Shown in pieces: positions 1-10,600 of a stretch of DNA of 64,000 nt. The stretch lies in NCBI GenBank assembly GCA_002221725.1, contig NJFT01000003.1, positions 422,908 through 486,907 on the forward strand, in the 5' to 3' direction. Source of the stretch: Scedosporium boydii (lineage: Eukaryota; Ascomycota; Sordariomycetes; Microascales; Microascaceae). The notes under the pieces are model-generated. The model made no database searches and had not been told where the DNA came from. It worked only from the letters and a program-made list of their open reading frames with translations. A program made the position numbers and the translations under genes. How positions within the stretch are numbered: the stretch's first letter is position 1; every line of letters starts with the position of its first letter.

Positions 1-1386
1 AGTTACCCAGGGATCATGGGCCTCGAACGCGCCCTTTGAGGGAGGGATAATGGGATCGATCCTGCCCATGCTCGAGATGGAAACCGATGGCGTCTGATTT
101 GGTAGGGGCAGTGGGAACGGTTCAGGAGAACCGGCAGGCAATTTTGGTATACCCCCCGCCCAGATTAGAGGTGCGATATGGGCATGGTCAGCGTCGTTCT
201 TGACTCCATAGTAGAACTTTTTCATCGTTTCTACTATCCTGAGAAACTCGGCCTTCCGTTCCTGTTCGTCGGGCCTGGCGCTACCAGCTGCTGGAATGAT
301 GAGATCCACCGTCAAACTGCCACCGGAGACGGAATGGTACACTGTAGCGGGGTGCTGCATTGAACTGTACGGCTCCATACAGCTTGCCCGCTCGTTCCGC
401 AAGATGTAATTGACGTATCGAACAGGCCTGTCGTATGATGTGGGCTCCTGAATGTCTCTTACGACCATGGATATTGCCGCATGAAAAACATGGGTGACGG
501 TGGCCCCCAGATCCTTGCACTTTTGCATGATTCGCGAAGTGCTCCGTGCTGGAAGGGTAATGTAGACGCGCTGGTGTTTTCCCGGAAGCACTTCACCGTT
601 CCTGAAAGGCACCGTGAGAAGCTCAACCCCAAGAGTCGCTTTCTGCTTCTCTTGGGCTAGCTGTGCCAATCGGTTCTTTTGAGCCTCGGTCGGTGAGGAG
701 GGAACACCGGCAGCGATTCGATAGGGTGGGCTCAGGTTATGGACCTCGAGACCGTTGAATAGAGGTAGCTGGAAGGACTTACCCTGAGCGTAAGCCCTAG
801 ACGCATGTTTGACAAGGTTGTTGAGAAGCAAGAGAGTACCCATGCCGTCCACGATGTCGTGAGGTGATCGTATGACAAGATCTCGTCTGATAGTCTTGCG
901 CTCCGAGCCTTCACCCGGAACGGTGGCAGGGGGAGGCGTGATGACGAAGAGGGTTGGGTAGCTGGGTGCGGGAGGGTCCGAGTTTGCCCACTCAATGCCA
1001 GTCTGACCGGTAGAGATCTTTACGAGCGTTTGATCAAGCCATGCTCTCTCCTCAATAGCATCGATGAGGGTTTGGTAGACCTTGGCAAAGGTTCCCGTTT
1101 TAGGGTCCCAGACCGCCCGTGAGGCGATCGTGGGGTGGTCAAACCGAAGCGCAAGCCACGCGTGTTGCAGGGCAATGTCGACGGCGGATTCTATATCCGT
1201 ACACCAGCTAGCAGGCGCATCGACGGTGACGGAGATATGACCAGTAATGGCAAAGAACATGCGACCACTCCCTTCCCATTGCTTAGCAAGAGCCGAGTAG
1301 AAGTGCTCAACCTCGTCAACACTTCGAGTCCATACTCCGGGCTCAGTCTCCAACCACTGTAGTAGATCGTTTGCTGAAGATGCCAT
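1..1386 (-). CDS. HxxxD acyltransferase, TRI3-like / condensation superfamily (3' end outside window)
   Basis: One uninterrupted reading frame starts at the ATG at 1386-1384 and runs off the left edge after 462 codons, so the C-terminus is missing. The visible protein has the CoA-dependent acyltransferase/condensation fold signature SPHDIVDGMG, with H176 and D180 as the HxxxD pair, preceded by a beta-strand-rich N-terminal half and followed by a long second half. The overall look (a WLETEPG-type N-terminus, then the HxxxDG motif) resembles fungal trichothecene 15-O-acetyltransferase-like (TRI3) proteins, a family found in many secondary-metabolite settings. Substrate and acyl donor cannot be read from the sequence. 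No intron is needed. It is divergent from the alpha-glucosidase 2.2 kb away. A role in acylating the siderophore is unlikely, because known hydroxyornithine acylases are GNAT/IucB-type proteins. Family fairly sure, function unknown. Confidence 0.75.
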   Translation of the reverse strand, partial: MASSANDLLQWLETEPGVWTRSVDEVEHFYSALAKQWEGSGRMFFAITGHISVTVDAPASWCTDIESAVDIALQHAWLALRFDHPTIASRAVWDPKTGTFAKVYQTLIDAIEERAWLDQTLVKISTGQTGIEWANSDPPAPSYPTLFVITPPPATVPGEGSERKTIRRDLVIRSPHDIVDGMGTLLLLNNLVKHASRAYAQGKSFQLPLFNGLEVHNLSPPYRIAAGVPSSPTEAQKNRLAQLAQEKQKATLGVELLTVPFRNGEVLPGKHQRVYITLPARSTSRIMQKCKDLGATVTHVFHAAISMVVRDIQEPTSYDRPVRYVNYILRNERASCMEPYSSMQHPATVYHSVSGGSLTVDLIIPAAGSARPDEQERKAEFLRIVETMKKFYYGVKNDADHAHIAPLIWAGGIPKLPAGSPEPFPLPLPNQTPSVSISSMGRIDPIIPPSKGAFEAHDPWVT

Positions 1387-3509
1387 CTTGGTATAAGAGT
1401 GTAAGAGTGTGCCGAGTATGAAGTAGATCAGAAGGTGAAACAGGCCAGGGAGGAATAGGGTGATGGGTGTACAAAGGTACTCTCAACTCACTACCGTCGA
1501 GGACAAGCTGGCATCGTCGCCCCGTTTTATATATCGTCCGTCCTGTCCCCCTGACCTCCCCCCGTCACGGCCGAGGGTATAACTTCTGACGTGGCGGGGT
1601 AAGCCGGGGTGATATCAGGGGGTTTTCGGATGTGGCACTCGCGGGTTGACGGCTTGGAAGCCGGACCCTGTCGAACGGCATAAAACGGGAATAAAAGATG
1701 AATAAAGTGCGAATAAAATGTGCTGGATCTCTTATGCAATAGTATACACATTACACTAAATTTCACAATTTTATCCTTGTGTATAATGTTGCACAGTGCT
1801 TCATAAGCATGCACAATCCTTCACAGCGAATTTCGACTGCACTCGAATCCGCCCAATGAGGCGACTCCGAGGAAGGGTTTACCGGAGATTAGCCCTGTCG
1901 GCACGAAACCCCGGATTCTGAGCCCAGAGTCGACCGGCAACTAAATCATTCAAATGCACCACCAGCGAACTCATCCCATCCAGCACGATCTCAGGATTGA
2001 TCACTGCTGTCCGAGCCCGACAGTTCACCAATTATCGTCGTAGCCTCAACTCCACGACAATTTCCCGTGTTTTCCCGCAAGGCCTTCCTGATTAAGAAGC
2101 ACAATTGCCAATATGCTGGCATTTACCGAGGCACTATTTTCTACCCATACTGTCTACTTCGTACACTACCAGAACACCCATTCTGCTTTTAATTTTCGTA
2201 TATCGTAATGGTGGCCTGGTGCCGTGTGCTCTGTGCCGCGGCGGTTGTTATTGTTCCTGTCTATGGGTTACCGTCGATGTCAGCATTCCATCTGTTGAAC
2301 TGGTTCTTCTTGGTGCCGCAGTGATGCCATAGCCCCGAGGAGTGTTCTTCAGTGATCTCAAGGGCCGTTTCTTGTGGTGTATATCGCGCTGGATTACAGA
2401 TCTCGAGCAGCTATGGCCTGGTGTAGATGGAATTGGGGTGACAGTCTATGAACGCTGATGGGAAGCTCTCAATATCTAAGTCCCCTAAATGGATCTTGAG
2501 TCTTGACTCAAATGTCAGAAGAAGAGACGAGATTCTATTCACGTATCAAAGCGAGACACCTCAACCAGAGCAATCTTCTACGGCAGCAGACACACGACGC
2601 AATTCTGTCTCATCTTGGCTTTACGTTGCAGCGACGTGTAAGCACGTGGCCTTGGACACTACTGCAACATGTCACGAGGTGCAGATGATTCCGAAGCTCC
2701 GCGCTGAATGGCTGCGCCAGCGGAGTTGCCGTCGCAGTTGTTGCCGCCGCCGGAGACTTTAGGGCGCTGGTGTAGAGTTCCCCCTAGGCGAACGAAACCA
2801 CCGAGACACCATCCTTCTTGGCGGTCTAGTCAGCTCTATAACTTCGATTTCGAAGATAGCACGATCGTAAGGCACCTGGTGCAGAAGATCCCGATGCGCT
2901 ACAATTCATTTGCCGTACAATATTCGGAAAATTGCTGGGTTTCTAGTTTCAAGACTTGTGAGTAGTGAGATCCGAGCTCGAGAATGTGTCTAACTACACC
3001 CAGTCACGCTCGCGTGTCGTTAGGGAGGAGGCTATTAATACCGGGGTACTCAAGTTATTCCGGCTTCAGAGCTGAGCCCAGTATTTTGTGCCAGGGAAAC
3101 CGATGTGCCTTCTTACTCTGGTGATACCTATGAATGATGATTAACCATTGACGCATTTCACCCAACGGCAATTGTCCATCATAGTGGCCGAGTAACCCGA
3201 ACCCTAACTACGCTCAGGTGTGAGACCGTTGACAGACTTGAGCTCTCTTCGGTGTAGTATTCGTTCATGTTTCTTCAGGTAAATAGGGTCAGATACAGTA
3301 AACATCGAGCGCGCTGATCTAACGCGGGTCATTAACACTAACCAACTTCTTTCGAATCGCCAAGTGCATGAAGGTGACGTTGAAATGTACATTTTGGTGA
3401 CCCAATTACCATCAATCACTTTCTGGACCGGAAAATTCCAAGGTCGTATTATTATCCCCTCCGCCGGATGAGCCTCTGGCTAAATCCCCGCATCTCCTCT
3501 CTGTCAAAG
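1387..3509. other. Intergenic region between acyltransferase and alpha-glucosidase
   Basis: This is a divergent 5' region with only short unrelated open frames, none with a recognisable domain. A stretch near 1690-1830 is AT-rich. One copy of the recurring TACTTCGTAC dyad lies at 2155-2164. No other functional element could be supported. Confidence 0.5.
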
Positions 3510-3572
3510 ATGGCACCTTCAAGGTCCCCAGCTACAAAGAAATTCCGGTCTCTACGCAGTTCAAGATGCTAG
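3510..3572 (+). promoter_or_regulatory. Overlapping upstream ORF before the alpha-glucosidase
   Basis: An ATG at 3510 opens a 20-codon frame that stops with TAG at 3570-3572. It therefore overlaps the main ATG at 3566 in a different frame. If the transcript starts upstream of 3510, ribosomes using this ATG would bypass the main start. Alternatively 3510 is outside the mRNA or the coding region is spliced differently. Confidence 0.3.
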
Positions 3573-5209
3573 CTGAAGGAGCAGACCGAGATTGGTGGCG
3601 CGGCGCCGTCATCTACCAGATCTACCCGCGCTCTTTTCAGGATTCCAACGGCGATGGCGTTGGTGATCTGCGGGGAATTTTGTCCCGGCTGCCGTATGTC
3701 CGCCGACTTGGTGCCAACGCTATTTGGATATCTCCGTTCTTCAAATCGCCGATGAGAGACAATGGCTACGACGTCGCGGACTACAAAGACGTCGATCCCA
3801 TCTTTGGCACTCTTGATGACTTTGACGCCGTGATCTTGGAATCCCATCGACTTGGCCTGAAAGTCGTCGTCGATTTGGTGATATCGCATACATCTGAGGA
3901 ACATCCGTGGTTCAAAGAAAGTCGATCTTCACGCAACAATCCGCGGTCCGACTGGTATGTTTGGGCCAACCCTAGTCCGGACGGCACCCCTCCAAACAAC
4001 TGGTTGTCGATGTTTGGGGGCTCCGCATGGCAGTGGGACACACGCCGAGAGCAATACTATCTCCACAATTTCCTCCCCGAGCAACCAGACTTAAACTTCC
4101 ATAACGTAGAGGTTCAAGACGCGGTGCTTGGCACGGCTCGATTTTGGCTTGATCGTGGCGTGGATGGCTTCCGACTCGATACAGTCAATTTGTATTTTCA
4201 CAGCCAAGGTCTGGAGAATAACCCGCCGCTAGCCCCGGAGGAAAGGGACTACTCAGCTGCCCCTGCAGTTAACCCTTACAACTACCAAGACCACATATAC
4301 GACAAGAACCGGCCTGAGAACCTAGAGTTCTTACGCCGATTCCGCGCGCTCCTTCAAGAGTACCCTGCGGCTGCCACTGTCGGTGAAGTCAGCGATTCGC
4401 ATCGCACCCTCGAGTTGGCGAGCTCATATACCAGTGGCAAGGAGAAACTGCACATGTGTTACTTGTTCGATTTCCTTTCCCCCGACAAAGTCGACGCCCA
4501 CCGGGTACGTACTATCGTGGACGCTTTTAAAACGGCAAGTCCCGATGGCTGGTGCTGCTGGGCCATTGCGAACCACGATACTATCCGTCCTGCCTCTCGA
4601 TGGACAATCCAGAAAGGCGACAAAATGGCTCATCTGAAGGTATTGTCGGCGCTAGTTATGACAATCCCTGGCTCTCTGTGCATATACCAAGGCGAAGAGC
4701 TTGGACTGCCAGAGGCCGATGTTGCATTCGAGGACTTGCAAGACCCTTACGGTATCCGCTTCTGGCCGGAGTTCAAAGGGAGAGATGGCTGCCGCACGCC
4801 AATGGTGTGGGATTCGGACTTGCCGTACGGTGGGTTTTCCAGTGTTAAGCCATGGCTTCCTGTGCCAGCTGGGCATATCGACCTCGCTGTCGATAATCAG
4901 GAAGGAAAGAAGGACTCCATGCTGGAGCATTATCGTCGTATGCTAGCATTCAGAGCTTCCCATCCTGCATTAACTAAGGGGGATATCCACTTCGTGGAGA
5001 CGAGGGATGACTTGGTTGCTTTTCGAAGGGGATACGCAGGAGAGAGCATCCTGTGTGTGTTTAGTCTTGGCGAGACTTCCGAGGAGCTCTTGATTGGGGA
5101 CTTGAATGTTCAGGCAATGGGTAGCCATGGGTTCGAGGGAAAGAACAGGGATGGTAAGATACAATTGGAGCCATATCAAGCTTGGTTTGGGAGAGTGGTT
5201 CGGCAATGA
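3566..5209 (+). CDS. Alpha-glucosidase, GH13 subfamily 23-like, bacterial type
   Basis: The single exon encodes 547 residues with all GH13 regions. Region I is DLVISHTS (103-110). The nucleophile Asp205 lies in GFRLDTVN, the acid/base Glu274 in TVGEVSDS, and the transition-state Asp338 in ANHDTI. It would hydrolyse terminal alpha-1,4 glucosyl bonds of maltose-like sugars. There is no signal peptide, so it is probably cytosolic. The wording of the conserved blocks (YQIYPRSFQDSNGDG at the N-terminus, PPNNWLSMFGGSAWQWDTRR, KLHMCYLFDFL, GIRFWPEFKGRDGCRTPMVW) matches proteobacterial AglA-type GH13_23 enzymes, not the fungal maltases of GH13_40. Length is also typical of the bacterial enzymes. Absence of introns agrees with acquisition from bacteria. 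The frame stays open upstream to 3401 without an ATG, so an N-terminal extension supplied by an upstream exon is possible. Family sure; transfer is an inference. Confidence 0.93.
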   Translation: MLAEGADRDWWRGAVIYQIYPRSFQDSNGDGVGDLRGILSRLPYVRRLGANAIWISPFFKSPMRDNGYDVADYKDVDPIFGTLDDFDAVILESHRLGLKVVVDLVISHTSEEHPWFKESRSSRNNPRSDWYVWANPSPDGTPPNNWLSMFGGSAWQWDTRREQYYLHNFLPEQPDLNFHNVEVQDAVLGTARFWLDRGVDGFRLDTVNLYFHSQGLENNPPLAPEERDYSAAPAVNPYNYQDHIYDKNRPENLEFLRRFRALLQEYPAAATVGEVSDSHRTLELASSYTSGKEKLHMCYLFDFLSPDKVDAHRVRTIVDAFKTASPDGWCCWAIANHDTIRPASRWTIQKGDKMAHLKVLSALVMTIPGSLCIYQGEELGLPEADVAFEDLQDPYGIRFWPEFKGRDGCRTPMVWDSDLPYGGFSSVKPWLPVPAGHIDLAVDNQEGKKDSMLEHYRRMLAFRASHPALTKGDIHFVETRDDLVAFRRGYAGESILCVFSLGETSEELLIGDLNVQAMGSHGFEGKNRDGKIQLEPYQAWFGRVVRQ

Positions 5210-6287
5210 TCATGCGATGGATGCTGAGGCATGATCTTGCGATTATGAAGGTTGGTCCTAAGCTGGGCACCTTAACACCGCTCCGAACCCCAATAGCTGC
5301 TACGAATTGCCAATGCGTTATAGTAGTGACCACAAAAGCTGCAGTTCCCGCAAACAAATTTCCGGTAGGTGTTGCTAGTTATGGCTCCGGGTTCCGTATG
5401 GAGCTTTCTACTATCCGACAATGCACTTGGACGGGCTCAGGAAGTCAGTCGGAGGCGTATGCCGGTCGTTGAGCAGAACGGACCCCCCAATAGGGAACAA
5501 CTACCAGCAGACAGTAAATCACTATCATCAACCTGAATCTACGTAATCTCAACCTTAGACACACTCATTCGTATCGAATAGACGAGTTCGATTGGGACGA
5601 TATCCCCCTGGGCAGGGCGAGGCAGATTGTGGCGCACTACATGGGCCGCGGGCGCATTCCACAAGGACGACAACCGGTAAGGAATATTACGCCAGTTGGG
5701 GGAGAAAAGTGTGCCGGATCCGGATTTCGGTACTCCTTTCTAGGAAAGGTGCTTTGAATCAGTTGCTAGGTGGCTCTGGGAGATGGCGATATATCGAACA
5801 ACACAGGTCACACATATGGTAATAGCTGCCCATTCGTTTCTATTTTAATGCACCTTGTAAAGAGTGTTGTTTTTCCTTAATACATCAATGCGTTTGCCAA
5901 TTTCCTCTCCTCGTATCCAAGCCGCATGATACAACCGCGGCGGTGGATATGTGAGTCTAAACGGACGAAGGGATAACATTGTTGCCGGACGAACCAACAC
6001 ATTGGGTCGCCAAGAGGGGGCTTATTCCCAAAGCTACAGCCCAGGGTAATACAGGGTCGCACCGATGTTTATGTATATCGTGCCAGCTAGAGGCTCAGCA
6101 GTGGGGTCACTTCCATTCCTTCCAGGCGGATCTTCCCGCTTGGTGTCGTCGATCGTAAACTAGTTCAGACCCCGGTCGAATCCCTTCCTACTCCGTACTT
6201 CGTATAACGTCCTTTGTGCATGGCTGGTCCTGTGGACCTTGGCGGCGTGCCTCGCGCTTGACCCTAGATAAAAGGTGCTCCTCGTAA
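5210..6287. other. Intergenic region with a possible coding relic
   Basis: No complete gene is visible. A frame open from 5521 to the stop at 5755-5757 encodes a stretch that looks protein-like (for example WDDIPLGRARQIVAHYMGRG) but has no ATG before 5641 and no continuation after the stop. It could be a fragment of a decayed gene. The dyad GTACTTCGTA occurs at 6195-6204. Confidence 0.35.
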
Positions 6288-7290
6288 CCCAAGAACCCCG
6301 GATTCTTGTCGCTGCATCAACCGCATCCATACGTTTCAGCTTGCCTCCCGTCACCGCCGAGCATATCATCCGAAGCCACGCCGCTTGTTGTTACGACAAC
6401 ACCATCGCTGCTCGCCATCACCGCGCCCTTCGTACAACCGCCTAGCTGCGAATCCAACTGGAGGCACACAAGCATGCGTCTCTACCGAAACGGAACCATC
6501 TCCAGGGTCCAAGTCCAGGTGTCCAAGCCTGTGGCATCATGCTACCCATCCGGCTGGGAGGACATTGACCTGCCACCAGTTCTATTTCAGTCCCGCTGTG
6601 TGTCCCAGTGGCTGGACGTACTGCCACATGGCATCGGATTGGAACCAGGGTGCTTCAACAGCCTACTGCTGTAATAGGTTGGACTACACTCCGTTTTGTT
6701 TTATAATTTTAATTTGATCAGCCCTGGTTGATCGAATGAAGTTAACTAACCAGTTGCGACTCTAGTGGCTACACATCTGTCGATTGGAGCGACAGACGTA
6801 CGATATGTCAAAGTATATATGCCGACGCTGGTTCCCAGGCACAGCCGCGACGACAAGCTCAGACGACGGCGAACTCGAGGTGTCAGGCATAGTAGACTCG
6901 GATCAAACCCTCATGGTTCACAGACCGTGGCTCGTGACGTGGGGCCTGAGCGACAGGTCAACACTGACACAGGAGCCGCCCACGCTGACCAGTAGAATGG
7001 TGGTGCCAACGTGGACCCCCAGCGAAGTCATTCCCGACGGCAAATACGACCCCGAGCCGGATCCACCCCAAGAGCACCCAAATTTCCAGGTCTTTAATCT
7101 CTTTATGTTTCTGGTGGTTAGCCTGCCTGTCATTGGGATTGGGATTCTCATCATGGGCTTCTGTATCTGGACCTGTATATTCGGTAGCAAGAAGGAACGG
7201 GAGGAGAAGCGGCAACGGGCCCTGGCAGCGGCGGAGGCGGCCGGTGCGACGGCAATGGCTGAACGCCCATCGGTGGGGAAGCCTAGCTGA
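6288..7290 (+). pseudogene. Cys-rich type I membrane protein, frame-broken
   Basis: The pieces together resemble a fungal family of small surface proteins with spaced Cys motifs and one transmembrane helix. Frame 0 (about 6288-6590) carries a Thr/Pro-rich leader, PPSCESNW and ASCYPSGW. The next motifs, FSPAVCPSGWTYC and AYCC, lie in another frame (about 6560-6672), so one base is out of register near 6570-6590. The C-terminal part (6784-7290) encodes a luminal stretch, a transmembrane segment (around 7090-7185, FLVVSLPVIGIGILIMGF) and a basic KKEREEKRQR tail. A stretch of roughly 80-95 nt with GTAATA at 6671 and a CTAAC branch near 6746 looks like an intron, but no GT-AG pair keeps the frame. 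There is no ATG in frame before 6474. Either the gene has decayed or the start and splicing are unusual; a sequencing error at one base is also possible. Confidence 0.5.
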
Positions 7291-7610
7291 GCTTTACCAA
7301 TGGGGAGAGATTGAAGAAAGGAGTATTATAACACCTAATCGGTATCGGAGATGACGTGTGAACGTTGAGGTCAATTCGGGACTTGTGGGCTCTGGAACCT
7401 ACACTCCGGTCTAATGCGAGGAGATACCTGCACAGATAATACTTATTCCACTCGAGAGAGCCTCGGTTCTTCTAATCTTAATATCCTTGGAGCTGATAAC
7501 CGGAACGTGAATAGAGCATGATCTATATTAATGAATGAAAAACAAGAAATCGAAAAAATAGCAACCCATAAAACGCCAGTATGCCAACCCTATCAATGGA
7601 ATTCTATCCC
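7291..7610. other. 3' flank between membrane-protein remnant and sidC
   Basis: This 320-bp stretch lies between two converging genes. It presumably holds the 3' untranslated region of the synthetase. An AT-rich stretch at 7520-7570 could contain the polyadenylation signals; I see no exact AATAAA-type site to name. Confidence 0.4.
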
Positions 7611-10600
7611 CTACACGCCGTTCAAAATGCGAATAATCGTCTCCATCATATCATCTGCCCCAAAGTCCGACAAGCGGAATGCAGGAGCGAAGATGCCAAT
7701 ATCTAGCCCGCGTCCAGCCACCACCGCTTCCACGTCAACAGCCGCCTAGTGCAATGTTAATCAATGCACGTTTCTAAGATCAAGAAAAGGAAGCTCACTT
7801 ACGGGGAAATATTTCGCGACGAGGTTCTCCTCTAGCCATTGCGGCAACGTAAATGGTAGAGCATTTGAGACATTGCCATTGTCAAGAGAAGAAGAATCAT
7901 CCAGGACTTGGAGGGAAATCCCTCCAGCCTCGCTCGGGAAACGACTCTGTCCGCTACTGCCAATGAAATTTACGAAAGAATCAATGGTGATTCCTGTCCA
8001 CGATGCAATCTCCCAGAGCCCAACGGTAGAATTGGGCGCTTCCGTGACGGAATGGATATCGCGCTGAATACGAGATGCCAAGGAGACAGCAGTATCTTCT
8101 TCCTTGATCGTGACCTTGAGGGGAACCAAGTTCAATGCCGGGAACGTCTCAGGGAGGGTCTCGAAAAGGGATCGGTTGGCTAGATACGTGCCAAACACGA
8201 CAGTCTTCTCTCCGTCATGTGAAGTCTTGGTGTTCCCGATAGTGAGAGCGTAAGCAGCTAAGAAAAGTGCTTGCAGACTTATGCCGTGCTCTGAGCAGAG
8301 GGAGCGAAGAGAAGAAACATCTGATACTGCGCTTCTGATAAACTTGGAGGTCTTTTTTGTCGTTTCCGGCCACTCTGATTGTGAGGCTGGAGCATCGGTG
8401 ACACCGAGATATGCCGTCCAAAATTGGCGTCGCTTACTGATAGACGAGGACGACGAGTGCAGTGCAGTAAAGCCTTTCCACTGACTCAAGGGTTGTGCTT
8501 CCACGAGACACCCGGTGCAGAGAGAAGAGAATCTATCCAAGATGGCCGGCAGGCTCACTGCATCATACAAGGCATGGTGGATATGCAAGGCCAGAAGCCA
8601 GGAACCGTCCACATCTTTCTGCACATGAAGCTGGAGTAGATCGCTAGCCTCTGGCTCCAACTCGTCAATATGGCCCAAGTCATCATCCCATCTGATGTGA
8701 GCGCGTCGAAGGGCAGGCTTGGAGCTACCCTTCACAATGACTTGCGCGAGCGGCCCTGCTGAATCGTTGAGAGCGACGAAGTAAGTCCGGAGGATAGCCA
8801 TATCCGAGATGAGCGAAGACCATGCTGATCCCAAAGATTCTCGGGTCACCGAACTGCTAAGGCGACAATAGAAAGTGGGGAAGAAGACGGACCCTGACGA
8901 GTTTTGCCATGTTGACAGCATGTATACTTGCATAGGTAATGCTGGGAGTGTACACTCGACTTCATCAGGCAAGACGCCCGCCAAAGCATATTGCTTTTCC
9001 TCAATGTCTACCGTGTACTCCTCCTCGGTCCCAGAGGCTGGGGCTCTAGAAGCGTGGGCACCATTGACCGCCTTGGACAGCTCAGCCATATGCGAGATGG
9101 ATGATGCCGTGAGTAATTGCCGGACGGTAAGGTGGATTCCCGATTGTCGAAGATTCGCCGAGGCTTTGATCGCGGTGATGGAGTCGAGACCAATATTGTA
9201 CAAGGTTGCGGATTTAGGAACGTCCTCCACCGAGACCCCAGATAGCTGGCACAGCACCTCCCGTATTTTCTCCTCCGATTCTGTCCACATCTCCTCATCC
9301 TGCTTGCCCGTAGTACCATTCACCTGGGCAAGTTCATGGTCGGACACATCTACTTTCAGTTGAGCCGGGGGCAGGCCGCAGATGGAAACGCGGGAAGGAC
9401 CGAAGGATAGCAGATCCTGTTCCGGCGACTCTAGTATATACTGAAGGGCTCGGTCTAACTGGTGCAAAATGAGGCTGGCATCGTGCGCCTGGAAATATGA
9501 GTCTTGACAGGCAGTTCTCCAGACCAAGGTATCCCCGACAGCTTCCAGCTCAACACAGACGGGGTACTCCACGGCCGATGAACTCTCGACCGATGTCATG
9601 AGAGGCTCCTGCTCCGAGCTCCCTCGACTCGAGAGGGCTGGCGACTTCTGGAAGAGGAACAGGGTATTGAAGAGTGGAGACGCCACGCCCTTCGCAGCCA
9701 GGAGTGCCTTTCGCAGGGGGTATGATTGGTGTTCTCTCAGGCCAGCCATGTTCTCCTCCATGTATCGCAAAAATTGGACCACTGTCCCGTGAAGGACGCA
9801 TCGGACGGCAACAGTGTTCATTGTCGGGAACATGACATCTTCAGCACCCTCAAAGTCTCTGCCCGATAGCACAACGCCGAACGTGAGATCAAGGGAGGAT
9901 TGAAGGGATGCCAAAACGGCTGCCCAGCAGGCTTGACCAATTACCTGAAGGGATATTCCGTACTTCTTGCCGAATTCAGCTACTCTTTGGGCGTGGGTAG
10001 TCGATGTTGATTCGGCCCGATGAGGTGTTGAACTGTCCGCGGCCGCCTCTGGAGCACCGTTCGTCGCAACAAGCGTTGGGTTTGCATCGACGAGATACTG
10101 TTTCCAGAAATCCTGGCCTTGGGAAGAAGTCGACTGAAGCTTCCGAAGGTAGGGTTCTTCCGAGGGGTAGTGCAATTTCTCGCCGTTATAGGCCGCCTCA
10201 ACGTCCCGGTGTAATAGAGCCAGGGACCAGCCATCGTACAGGGCGTGCGCGATCGATAGCAAGACAAAGTTCTTTGAGCCAACAGACACAAAGTGTAGGC
10301 GGAATAGACTGGTCTGGCCTTTTGATGAAGTGGCTTCGGTCTTCGTAGCCTCAATGAGATCTTGAATTTGGCCGATCTCGTTCAAAGTCACCCTCGAAAT
10401 GGCAGGGTGGGAAGATCGGAGAATGACTTGGCAGTATGAGAAGTCGATAGTGGGGTCGGAGACCTCAAGGAAGACAGTTCTGAGAATTTTAGAGTGGTGG
10501 AAAACTGTTTCCCAGGCCTTCTCAAGCCTGTCGAGTTCTACTGTTGGACCAATCTCGAGAAGGTCGTGGTTGAAGTACTGTTGGCAATCGCTCTGCAGCA

